Below, in pieces: positions 1-11,295 of a DNA stretch of 64,000 nt. The notes below the pieces were generated by a model. It was given only the letters and a program-made list of their open reading frames with translations. It searched no databases and had not been told where the DNA came from. Made by a program: the position numbers and the translations under genes. The DNA is from Pohlia nutans (lineage: Eukaryota > Streptophyta > Bryopsida > Bryales > Mniaceae): assembly GCA_022496805.1 (NCBI GenBank), contig CM040093.1:6658213-6722212 (forward strand), read 5' to 3'. The first letter of the stretch is position 1. The number at the start of each line of letters is the position of its first letter.

Positions 1-317
1 TCGCAGTATTCGTTTAGTTAGGCTATAGACAACATATTGGAACTGTTTGAAATCTACAACTGCCATAGATTTGGTGGGCACTGGCTTACTGGATCTATGG
101 CAGTTGTAGATTTTAGACAGTCATACTATGGTGGAAAACTCCTAAGTAAACGCTTACTTTGTACTAGAAAGTCTGGTATGGGGGCGTCGTCTTGCATGTT
201 GCGGTTTAGGAAATGTAAAACAGTGACAGATCAAATGAGCAATGCCCAGGCGGATGTATGGCAGATGTAGATTTCAGAAAGTCCTAGGACGGTAGAGAAC
301 TCCGAAGTAAACGCGTA

Positions 318-455
318 TGGCAATATTCGTGTAGTTGGGATTTAAAGTGTACAAGCGCCATAGATGTAGTGGGAAATTGCCCACTGGATCTGTCACTTGT
401 AGGCTCAGAAACAGTCAGAAATTGATCCAAAGTGCGAAGTACACGAATATTGCCA
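318..455. repeat. Degenerate MITE-like hairpin (TGGCAATATTCGTGTA ends)
   Basis: TGGCAATATTCGTGTA at 318 is matched by TACACGAATATTGCCA ending at 455, giving near-perfect 16-bp inverted ends. The centre carries a mutated copy of the GGGCAATTGCCC palindrome (367-388). The ends resemble those of the surrounding large transposon, so this is probably a deletion derivative. Confidence 0.6.
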
Positions 456-682
456 TGGCTCACTTCGTCTTGCAAATTGCGGCTGTTGGATCCAGTGAGC
501 AATGCCCAGCTGGATGTATTCTTTACTGTATTTCTTTATCCAAAAAGAAATACAGTAGAGTATTTTGAAATATTAAGCCATATATACATATTTTGCTAAC
601 ACCGTAGAATACAACGGCAGTACAACTGCGGGTAGCACTAATATACGAAACGACAAGAAGAGGGATGAAATTCTTGGCTTGG

Positions 683-704
683 CCAGTGGGCAATTGCCCA
701 CTGG
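683..704. repeat. Palindrome centred on GGGCAATTGCCC (one of about seven)
   Basis: A perfect inverted repeat with core GTGGGCAATTGCCCAC. Other copies, intact or with one or two changes, are at about 367-388, 1377-1396, 1703-1726, 2415-2438, 6904-6926 and 7417-7430. All lie in non-coding parts of the 1-8375 element and none in its ORF. Subterminal transposase-binding sites are one plausible reading; remnants of hairpin centres from decayed MITEs is the other. Confidence 0.7.
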
Positions 705-2832
705 AAATGCGTTGTTGGGTAATTCTCTTTCCCATAGGAGGCAGTGATTCACCTGCCCGGATGCACAAAACTCTGGTATGACTCATATCACGTGGGCCTT
801 GACTGTCGAAGTGAAAAGGAACTACGGGTCCCTACAGGACTATAGTGCACCTTATATTGAGTAGGAGTGAGGCAGCAGAGTTGTTCAGCTGCATAGTAGG
901 ATAACAGTGGACAGAGAAGGCAGTGAGCCATTCAACATGGCAGCAAGAGCATTATAGTAGAAAGTGAAATAAGGAGTCAGGTGAGGTACAAATTCAGTGG
1001 GCACGGTTGCAGTCAGAGCCATATAGAGAGGCGTTTCAGGGGTACTGTAAACTCCGCAGTAGACGTGCAGGTTCTGTAATAGTATGCTTATAACTGAGTA
1101 CATCAAACAAGTGCTGCTGCAACGCATGGGAACTACGAAGAGGACAGTCTTACGGAGGGACGTCCCCAATGGATGGTATACATAGTGTGTGGCGAAATGC
1201 GCGGTGGGGGAATACCAGGTGGACATGAGTCCCTCAGTGTATGGGTGCAAGTCCGCAGTACTGGATGTGACTCTCCCTACCATACAGAACGTTGAAGCGC
1301 TGCAGCCGGCATGCATGGGAGTAGGGAAGCCGATTATAAGTTACATGGCTGAGACGTCACAACCACTTGTACAGTCAGTGGGCAATTGCCCAGTGGCGGA
1401 ATAGAATCCGTGTACTGCAATGTAGGAAGGAATGAACGGTAGCAGTACTGCCAAGTGTAGATCCGAAGCAGGAAAAACAGAATTGAACAGTTGCACGAGC
1501 GTGGCGTGGGGGCCGGGAATGCCAAATATGATGCCCACGGAATTGCACAGCCCCGGAGGTACTCACCGCAGGCCACAGAATCATGTGGGCATGGCGGTGG
1601 TAATTTCAATAGGATGGAGGCGTACCTGTTATGTAGTAATGATTGCTTACACAGTGTAAGTGCGAGTATCCATCCTAGTGGGACTCTAGGAAATACAACA
1701 GATCCAGTGGGCAATTGCCCACTGGAGTCATGACAGTTGTACTGTGAAGGACTCATGCCGACGATGAGGTGGGAAGTCCGACTTCAACTGTGAATTTGAA
1801 TGTGGAGTGCAGTTTCTGCGTTCTATACAGTGCGCATAAACCGTACTATATCATGACATAGGCGAAGAGAATGTTGTAGTTCAGAGAAATGTGAAGGTGA
1901 GAATACTAACCGGGATAGTGAAGTGCAATTTGCACAGTGGGAACCGCAAAATACGCAAAGGACATTTGTGGATGAATTAACGGACTTCAGTTAAGGTAAT
2001 TCAAGTTGCATCTATGCAGACGTATGTGTATATGAAGAGGTAAGCATTGCTCAGATGCAAGGTGACGAAGGGCAGGAAATGAAATGAACACAATACTGTC
2101 AGTCATGGACATGGATCAGAAGAACGTTCCATGGAACTGACAAAGTCACCGCTTCTATACAGGGTGTGGACGCAGTGAAAATATAGAGAAGATCGTGGTG
2201 CAGTGCGTTGACGCCTGGTGCATAGTGCTGGATAACCGTGACGACATGATGGAAAGTGACACGGATGCCAACGACATGGTATGAGAACGCCGCCTATGAT
2301 GTCGTTTACAATACCATGCACTGGCATACTAGAGTAAACTTATGAGTACGTAAGGGCAACAGACGTTCAACACAGTCGGTCCGAAGCCGGTTCTAAGTAC
2401 GATGTCGTGTATGAATCCAGTGGCCAATTGCCCACTGGTTGTGAGCGGCAATGTGTAATGTAGGAAACTTCGGGCATTCGGACTAACGCAGAGTGAACCG
2501 AAATGGAATGAACGGTAGGAGCTGTATTCCAGAGAATGATAAATATGTGCGCATCGTTCCAACTCTAGGAAAACTGGAGATTGAAATGTACGAGAAGCAG
2601 AATGACAGGCAATACGCACCATCGTCATGGATGGATCGAACTTGTAGATTACAGAGTTCACAATGTCTCCGTCTAAGTTGCAAACTTTGAAGTAGATGAT
2701 TAATAAAATATATAGAGTGTCGAGTAAGGCAGAGAAGTGAACATGCTTGTGTCTGCATTTACAGTCGAAAACAGGTGCAGTGTAGCATGGGACGGTCCAT
2801 CATAGAATGACCGTTGTGGGTATGTATAACTT

Positions 2833-5799
2833 CAGGGATGGGAATCCGAGAGAGAGGAGGCGGATGGCGTGTACAACATTCTGGAGGAGGAAATGCCCGT
2901 CCCCAATTGCATCGGCCTCAGCAGAGAGGATTGGTGCAAGAAGGAAGTGGCTCTTGTGAATGACAGCGGAGTGCCGTTGGCTACAACATACGTAGAGTTT
3001 GCAAAGGAATGGCAATCCATCGATGGCCGCTCACCACTTGGGAAAGAGTACGTAGGAGTTGTGGTTTGTGAAGTGTTGGAGAGGAGCAGCTCCTTGGCGT
3101 GCCAGACGCTGCAGAGGTGGCCAATAAAGAATACAATGTATGAAGGAGTGAGTCTGTACAACCACGAGCGGCAGTACAATGAGATGGTGAAAGCAAAAGT
3201 CGCACGGTTGGGTAGTGGCTGCAGAGATCGACAATACTTTTCAGTTCGTTATCCGCGAATGCCAGTGCAAATGAAGCGAAAAGATACTCTTCTGCAGAAG
3301 AAGTCTATCGAGAAGACGTTGCGCAGCTCATGCTGCAAGCGACAGTGCATAGGACAATTTAGCCATACTCAAGTAGAGACTCTTCGATATGAGCTGCACC
3401 ACTCAGATACTACGGCTAAAGATAGCATTAGATTAGTTGTGCACAGGAATTTTCACTATGTACTGGGAACATTGAAACAAGTTTGTGTTCTTGAGGGGAA
3501 GGTGGTATGCATGTCTGCTTGGCGAATTGTGTATGGTGTGTCGAAAACACATTTTTATCGATACCGGGCATATGCTGAAAGCGGTCGTCGTCCACAACCG
3601 CATGCCGGTAAGGGGAGGAAGAAGACTTGTAACAGCAAGACCCAAGCAATCCAGACAATGTCAATGATTCTATCAACAACGGCAGATTCAATGCCTCATC
3701 GGACACGCACGATAACAACGGGCGCATTGAAGGGCAAGAAAGTGGTGCAAAAAGTTCTACCAGCAGGTACAAAGTGGAAGAGCATACTACAAGAAGTGAA
3801 CAAGGTGTAGTACCGATACTGTTGACAATAGGAGCCGTAAATAACGTCGGTCTCATGGATGAAAAGCTTGACTGAAGCACTAAATAATGTTCATTGTTTG
3901 GCAGGTGCAAATGCAATGTGGAGAGAAAGTGATATCGCAATCCTCCTGTAGTAAGCTACGGAAGGAGCACTTCTCAGAGTACCAGGTTAAGCGCCGCGGA
4001 GATATTTTGCACGGTGCGGGAGATGTGATGAGCTAACAAAATTGCGTAATGTTCATGCACATGGGTCCCCCGGGTATAAACATGCGGACCACCTGCTGCA
4101 AGTGCATCTCCGGGAACAAGAGGCATCGCGCGCATACTACTCCTTGAGCCGAGCATTAGCATGCTATTGGCCATTACAAGTTCTGTGTATCATGCACGAC
4201 AAAGTCGACCATTCAAAAACAGCATCTCCATGTTTTGCAGCGAAGAACAAGGCCGTTGATGGGCTCATGAAACTCCCAGTATCGGTAACAGGCATGTTGG
4301 CTCATGGGCATGGGGACAAAAAATATGCGTACTATTCGTTGGACGTATATGCAGCTGACAGTAATCAAACCATTGGTTCCATTGCGAAGTTGCTGCGAGA
4401 TCTAGAGAATCCCCCGAAGGCAGTGAATCCAAGCACTTTATTCTTAGGAGCCAGTACAACGGAGCTATACAAGGCAATACTTGCAGGTTCTGAAGAGTGT
4501 ATTACGTCAGTACGATTCAACCCTGCAGCACCAACGGAGCCGTTCCAGAAGTTGCCCCCAATTCTACACGTCCAACTAGACAATTGTTGGAAGGACAACA
4601 AGAGCCGTCATGTGAAATGCTTCTGGTCACTTCTAGTAGCAAAAGGCGTATTTGAAGAAATTCAAGTGTCTTTCCTTGTGGTCGGACATACGCACGACGA
4701 CGTTGACGCGTCTTTTGGACGTTGGAGTATGAAACTGCGAGAGGGTGATTATCCCACCATTCCGTTGTTGATGAAGTCGTACATGGATTTAGATGACGAA
4801 CCATTCATCCCGGCATTGATTGAGGAAGTACCGGATTTCAAATCCTTCATCGTTGGATATATAAGCGATGACGACCTGATCGGACATTCAAAGGGCCGAC
4901 AATTTCGATTCTACAGAGACGGGACTGGGTGGCCACTCATGCAATATAAATTGCGCTGTACCGATGAGAAGTGGAGGCCAATGGAGGGCATAAAATTATG
5001 GAAGGATGACGCGGAAGGGAAGCCGGTACTGCCCAGCGGAACTCCGCGTGCGGTGCTACCACGCAGAATGAGAGGGCAAGAGGAAATTGTGAAAGGACTA
5101 AAAGGCTTCATACAACATTGGAAGACTGTTGGGGATGCCGATGTAACAGACGAATACACTCGGAAACACGCGCAACTCGTGCAATACTGGATTCGAGTGA
5201 AAGAAGCATTAGAAGAGCCAGAGATGGAAGCAGTGGATGTATTGTGCATGGGATTTTGGCCGAGAACAAGACAATCCTTTGATGTGCAAACGTTGTATGA
5301 TGCGGAAGGTATTCTGCGCGATGAATTTGGGGAAGACGAGCATTACATTGGACCCAGGAGCCAAAAGCCAAAACCTTCTTTCCGTGTTGCTCGAAATTGT
5401 CGTGCAGGACATATGTTGCTAGTGCGTGCAGCAATAGATAGCAATGCACCTATATGGCTTGGAAGAGCCTGTTCGGATCCAGTGCTGACATTCGGTGATG
5501 TACATCAAAGGATGATAAAAGTCCAGTGGTACAAGCCTTCACGACGACGAGGAAAGGAGTCCACGCCGTACGAAAAGTGGGACACCACAGAGAACTTCAA
5601 ATGGGAAGTTGATACACAGTATGAGGAGCAGATGACAACTACAACATCCATATTGACAGCATGGAAGCCCAGAAGCGGAGACGGAACATCCGTTAGCATT
5701 CCGAAACGGCACATTCTTCAAGCCTTGGCAACAATAGCTCATAGCATTCATGCATGTCCAGATGCTCCCGATGTAGCAAGCTCTTCTGATAGTGAGTAG
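2833..5799 (+). CDS. DUF7869-like putative transposase, split in two open segments
   Basis: Segment 1 (2833-3810) is open after a possible AG acceptor at about 2832. It holds a Cys-rich stretch (CCKRQC), then VCMSAWRIVYGVS, the 'VC..A....YG(V/I)S' signature of this family. Segment 2 (3991-5799, stop 5797-5799) begins with a CGRC knuckle, followed by HDKVDHSK, LDNCWKDNK and GHTHDDVDASFGRW. These are the conserved acidic blocks of DUF7869 proteins and resemble an RNase H-like DDE core, which is an inference. Between the segments, DNA at about 3906-4030 codes in a different frame up to about 3987, so there is either an intron from about 3808 plus a one-base frameshift near 3985-3990, or decay. 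Segment 2 is intact for over 580 codons and ends in a Ser/Asp tail. Without transcript data the exon structure is uncertain. Confidence 0.6.
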
Positions 5800-6834
5800 G
5801 TTCTTGTGAATGCTCGGTTATTGTATGCAATCCAAAGGAGCGTGGCCAATGAATATTTCATTTCCAGACTGCAGCGACTGTGCTACATTGTACGTGTGAA
5901 ATTGAAATATCTGTGTATGTACCATGCATGACAATGGGTTGCAAAGAGGCATGACTGCAAGAAAGTGATGTGTGCTATGTGGAACAAAAGTAATATCATA
6001 GTATAAAAATCTGTGACGATATCTTTGGACAGGTACAGTGTATACGATATGTATACGTAGCAAAGTTTCTGATGGAATATATGCACTGCAACATGTTGCG
6101 CTAAATAATGTGATGATCTGATTTGATTATGAAGACTGTAGTGTCCTCAGTATTGCAAAGTACTAAGTTATGTAATATGAAATGAATGAGTCTTGAACGT
6201 GTGGAGCAGAGAAACAGCGATCATAGTGTTCACCGTAAGGCCGATACAAGAAACAGAACTGAAACCATGACTGATAGTTGGTATGGCAACGATGGTGTTG
6301 TTGGGAAACGTACGAAATTGGGACACTATGAAATGCGGTAGTCTTTGCACATGCAGTGGGCCCTTCACCATTGAATGCATGCCAATTTTGGATTCGAAGA
6401 ACTACCATTGGTGTGCCAGTCCGAACATAACGATTGGTACCAGAGAACCCAGGAACTGCTGGAACTTGCTGGAAACGTAGGTAGGAGCCTAATTTTTCAT
6501 ACAACGTGGACAAAGCACGTGGTCCAACTCTAATTGCAATACTAAACGTGTCGCAATATACTGAAATGAATGTTCTTGTCATCATACAATAATGGAAAGG
6601 AAGTCCAGTTGCACAGTGACGCATGGATAGTGACGTGTAGGAGTGGAATGGTATGTCAATTACCGTATTCTGAATTGCAGTTGGAATGTCATAAGAAGGT
6701 CCCGATACGAAGACAGGAATGTAGTGGGGTTCTAAAATGAATGTTGAGCACTCTGTATGGAATTGCAAAATCGATGAATGAATTGCACTAGAAACAAGCA
6801 TTACAAGTTGTACGGAACACTCCAGAAGCCTTTA
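5800..6834. other. Non-coding 3' part of the large transposon
   Basis: No convincing gene. Short open stretches on both strands lack recognisable motifs. Base composition is like the rest of the element and unlike the AT-rich DNA after 8.4 kb. Confidence 0.4.
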
Positions 6835-6996
6835 TGGCAATATTTCATTCGTTGGGACTATTCCACCGTATTGGGACGTTTGTATATCTACAACTGGCAT
6901 AGAGCCAGTGGGCAATTGCCTACTGGATGTATGCCAGTTGTAGATATATAAACGTCCCAATATGGTAGAATAGTTCCAACGAATCAAATATTGCCA
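6835..6996. mobile_element. Hairpin MITE related to the large transposon's ends
   Basis: A 162-bp imperfect palindrome. It starts TGGCAATATTTCATTCGTTG and ends with the matching reverse complement (CAACGAAT...ATTGCCA). The arms include GGGACGTTT and CTACAACTGGCAT, and the centre is GGGCAATTGCC. It sits in the 3' non-coding part of the 1-8375 element. Confidence 0.75.
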
Positions 6997-8335
6997 AGTT
7001 TGGTGCTAATGGCAATAAGTAAGACGTGATGAATTTTACACAAGAAATTTATCAAGTGCTCCCGTGTTCCCGTCCGCAACAGTGAAGCAATGAAGGGCGA
7101 AGCATAGGAAAGGGGCAAGTTGAATGTAATGAGCAAGCTTTTTCGTACAAGTGCAATTACCTTCAAAAGAAGAGGGAAAGAGAATGCACAGTTCTAGTAT
7201 GATAGCTTTAATTGATACATTTGGAAAATGACTAAATTTTCATACCACCTCATTGCAGAGCAGCGGAGCGCAAACGAACTATACAAGATGAATATGTGAA
7301 AGTGAAACATATAGAGGTACTGAGGGAAAAAAGTGAAGGTCAGAGCATGACATATGTGGAAGTGCAAGTCCGGAACACAGTGCAAGTGTTTAAAATGTTC
7401 AAGTGTATTAGATGCAGGGGGCAATTGCCCAAAACATGTACACCACTGTACAGCATATCTAAAAGAAATAAAATATGGAACAAAGTCCCACGTACACCAA
7501 TGTAGCCATTGAGGCACATATGTGCACAAGACAATTGAAGAGGCTCAGGATTGATGTGAAAAAACAAGAGTGAGCTTCAATTGAAACGGTGTAACATGTT
7601 AGTATGTGTATAATATAAGATCCTCGTATTAGATAAATGAAAAGCGAGAGTCATGGTAGAGCTGTTATGAAATGTAGTATGTAGATAATCTCCAATGTAC
7701 TCAGAGCTAATATAATGAAGATTCCGATATACAAATCCCAATCATTGTGTTGTTCTTGACAATCAGATATCGAAAAGCATGCAAATGAAGTAATCATGGT
7801 GCAATACAAAGAAAATCGAAGAGTAGAATGAAATCATATAGCACTATAATATGTGGGGACCAGTGTTTTATAAGTAGCAAGTACAGCATGACAACACATG
7901 TGCATGTTTGACTAGTACCACTATCCCAAAGATGATAGGCAAGCACCCCACACTTACAACATCCGCGATGGACGATTCGTATGAAACGTACGTCCAATAT
8001 GACGAGAACAATCCGAACAAGGATTGCACAGAAATCATGTGCCCCGCTAAAGAAGCTGACAATGAAATGTTCTTCTCACATTCCAATGTACGACCCCCTT
8101 AACTAGATGGAACGAAATCTAATCTATGGGTCTAATACAATGACATTCCAATCATGTCCACGTCTTCGGGTAAAATACTGATTGTGCTGGACAGAGAAGA
8201 TGTATGTAGGTTTGACCTATATCGTCAGCTCCGTTACACTACAGTTTCATGCATCACGATGAGAATGTATTCCATGCCAAACTATATAGGTGGCCCACAA
8301 TACTCAAAATTCTCAATTCTGGTCTTCCAATTTTG
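6997..8335. other. Non-coding right arm of the large transposon
   Basis: No gene recognised. It contains the GGGCAATTGCCC core at about 7418 and leads into the right terminal repeat at about 8353-8373. Confidence 0.4.
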
Positions 8336-8375
8336 TCCCAACTGTACGGAATAGTCCCAACTAAACGAATATAAG

Positions 8376-9336
8376 GTTCAAGGCTTTCTGTAAATGAAAA
8401 TGGTCATAGTGTTGAACGGTGATGCATAGTAGATTTGAATTAATTAATTTTAAACTAATCTTACGCATATGCGGACCTCCACCTGAGCATCACCGGAGGT
8501 CCTCAAAATATCAGAAAAATTAGGCACACTTCTCGGCATATTAAATATATGATTCTCCCTCCTCCCAACGCCTGTGAGCCATACAGTCCTCATTTCTTTA
8601 ACTAATGAAATCACTAGCTGCAAAAACACCAAGCAACAAAACCCTCGTAGAATCTCGCATCTTCATGCCCATGCTATTTCACTCACAAATCCTTCTAATC
8701 GATCTCATGCTGGCTACAACAAATCAAGCGCCGGAAACTGCTCAACACCGTTGTTTGAAAGCAATTTGAAAACACCAAAGACATGAGAGACAAACCCTAA
8801 TCAAGAGTGTGTCTACAGTAACATAACAATACCCTTGATCCACAACCTAAATCACCAATCCAGCCCCTGCAGGTTCTTGTTGTGAAATTGTGCAACATGA
8901 GCACCATGATTCCTCCAACTCACTGCACCAGACTCTGACTACACAAAAGAGAAAAAATGATTTGCATGACACTCCTTTATCTGCAAGTGAACCTTCTGTC
9001 TGTGTGCGAAATGCTTTGGTAAATGCTTAAGGTAAATTCATCATCTGCTTAGGGCATTAAGGAGCATCAGCAACCAATTTTGGGTCCATAGTGAAAATCT
9101 GCAATGATGCAAAGAAGCACGGCAGCGGGGAATATGCACTGGAAGTTGAGAAGAAATGAATTAGGGTTTCGCAACCTCTTCCACCCTGGGTTAACCTCTA
9201 AGCGCACAAGAGCCCAAGCCCACCCAATCTTTAGCTAAAGCTAAAGATGATGTGGAATTGCTCATGATCCCGAATCTACTACAGTGATTCGGAAATAGAG
9301 GGCCAAAATTATGAGGTCAACATAAGATAGGCTAGT
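8376..9336. other. AT-rich intergenic DNA without recognisable gene
   Basis: No ORF with family features and no RNA gene seen. A single TTAACCTCTAAGCG motif at about 9190 resembles one end of the TTAA elements elsewhere in the window, but no partner end was found nearby. Confidence 0.4.
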
Positions 9337-9938
9337 AAGGTTGGATAACCTATTACCACCACCAACCCCAAAATCGGCTGTCTTATGTGGCCCTAAACCG
9401 CGAGCCGTCCACCGCATTTCCGTAATTTTTGGGAAGTGAGTTTATAATTGGGGAAGGGAAGGAGCGGATTTTGGTAAGTCAAGCCGCCAGTATGGGTTGA
9501 CGTCGTGAACATATCTCCAGCTGGTCAGGTTATTTAAATGGCAGTATCTGATATGTAAACGTCGTGAATATATCTCTAACTAGTCGTAGTGGTTTTAGGT
9601 TGCAGCCAACTCGACTTTTGGTTATTAGTACAGTAGTTTTCAATTTTCACAGCTCTCGGTTTTTAATCTCTTGTGCTCACAGTGATGGATACTTTCACAA
9701 GTGGTCATTAGCACAACTTAGTGTGGAAGTAGGGAGTTTTGTATGTCGAGGAATGGGTCACGGCTTACTTTCCACTTTGAAAATTTGTAGCAATTTCAAT
9801 ATGAAGAAATAAATGGTCGTGACAATTGCAATATTCATGAAATCCTATTTTAAATCTGCAAAAAAATTCTTACCATGAATAGAAGCGCTATAAATAGGTC
9901 AGCAAGCTTAAGTTGGTGGTTATAGGTCATCCAACCTT
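9337..9938. mobile_element. TIR element with AAGGTTGGAT ends
   Basis: AAGGTTGGATAACC...ACCACCACCAAC at the left is matched by GTTGGTGGTTATAGG..ATCCAACCTT at the right (end 9938). The same terminal pair bounds 47571-47971, so this is a dispersed family. The interior includes a local duplication (CGTCGTGAA.ATATCTC at about 9503 and 9561). No coding capacity was seen. Confidence 0.6.
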
Positions 9939-11295
9939 AAAGAACCTTATGAACAAACCTGCATTCACAAACTCTGTTCCTTGACTACTAAAATGATCAT
10001 GTTTAACCAAATACTAAATATAAAATTGAGGTCATTTTTTTTAGCCCCTGAGCTTACAATTTAAATACGTTAATTTACTTCAATCACGACCTGTGTTGGT
10101 GGGCACGAGGTAGCTTTTCTCAACGTTCAGAAAGTCTTGTCGCAGCCCGTATTGCCGAGAATGAAATTTGTATCAAAAGTCCATCGTTTGTGATCACCAA
10201 TTGAAGGAAAAATTTCCACCAGATTATTCTCATGCCTTGCTAATGTTTTTAACAGGTTATAACCATGTCTGTATGTTATATAAAAAAATGCTTTTAACGA
10301 TTAAAATGTAATTTATTGAAAGTTAGTAACAGGTCCATAGCATAATAGAGCAATGCAATGGAGCACCCTTTTAAAAACTGAGATTTTTTAATTAGATTCA
10401 TCTTACTAAGTAATGAAGGAATGTCATTTGTAGTCCATGAATTTTGGGACTATCGTGTCATTGCCACGTAAACTTAGTTTCTAATTGTAACTAGACTGTG
10501 GTCCCATTGCAAAAGGGTGTTCGCTCCCATTGCTCTATCAGTATGGTATGTTTGTATGTTGTAAAAAAAGAATGCTTTTCCCAATTAAAATGTAATTTAT
10601 ATGAATTTTGAAAATTAGTCATGCCACATTGGTACCATATACGTGGTGATTTTGCAATAGAAAGAGTATCATGAATTGCATTCTAAATGCCCACCTTATA
10701 TAAGGGAGTAAGAGACCGAGACTCTGCCCAGGTTCAAAAATGTCTGCACTTGGTGAGTCTTCGTTGGCTCTGACGCGGCGGCTCTGTATTCTACTCTCTG
10801 CAATTGATTTCTTTCAATTTGTGCCAAATAAAATAAAATAAAAAATCTCTGCACTTGAATTTGGGTGTACCAATTTGAAAGTCAAAGGGCAAGCAAGCAA
10901 GGGCTGCTGAACGTGCCCACTTCAGTGATTATCAGACTTTTTTTTTTTTTTTTTGACATTTTTCAAAGAGTGCTGGCGACACAAAATAATATGGTAGTAG
11001 CTCATATTTCAAAGTTCATCCATATTTTGGATAGAAGATAAAAATTACCCACGTTTTAATGTTATTTTCATCCAAATCTGACGATCTTTGGTCGGTTTGT
11101 TCCCAAATTATTTTTAATTGTTGCAATCTGGCACTAAAAAGGCCCCCCCCCCCCAAAAAAAGGCTGGTGATAATAAAAATACCGCTGCTTTGTGGTCATA
11201 ACTTTCATAAACAAGTTGCATGATTACTCAATTTGAAGAAGTTCAATTGCTTGATTGCAAACAGGAAGAATTTTTGTGACCACGGATTGATTTCG
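9939..11295. other. Intergenic DNA with a diverged repeat pair upstream of the 3D-domain gene
   Basis: A sequence with TGTATGTT, a poly-A run, ATGCTTTT and ATTAAAATGTAATTTAT occurs at about 10268-10317 and again at 10550-10600. ATAGAGCAATG and its complement flank the interval, suggesting an old small TIR element. There is a 20+ bp poly-T at about 10938 and a poly-C/poly-A run at about 11142. No gene was seen. Confidence 0.4.

Larger units (their letters stand above)
1..8375 (+). mobile_element. Large TIR DNA transposon with DUF7869-like ORF
   Basis: The window opens with TATTCGTTTAGTT (about 7-19) followed by a diverged GGnCTAT. The reverse complement of TAGTCCCAACTAAACGAATA lies at about 8353-8373, so the two form terminal inverted repeats about 8.3 kb apart; the left end may begin just before the window. 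Between them lie a split transposase-like gene (2833-5799) and copies of a GGGCAATTGCCC palindrome. Smaller hairpins at 318-455 and 6835-6996 carry the same kind of ends (TGGCAATATTCGT or similar). Known: DUF7869-type proteins are frequent in repeats of algae and early land plants. Inferred: this is an autonomous or recently autonomous element with MITE relatives nested in it. The superfamily is not assigned and the target duplication cannot be read because the left flank is missing. Confidence 0.55.

Noticed and set aside
885..1316. 143-codon minus-strand frame in the transposon's left part
   Set aside because: No family features and interrupted relative to neighbouring transposon DNA. Likely chance in a moderately GC region.
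6163..6801. 212-codon minus-strand frame
   Set aside because: His/Thr/Ser-rich composition without domain pattern, within the non-coding right arm. Possibly a second transposon gene, but nothing supports it.
9190..9215. Left end of another TTAA element (TTAACCTCTAAGCG)
   Set aside because: No matching right end within about 1 kb, so a complete element cannot be supported.
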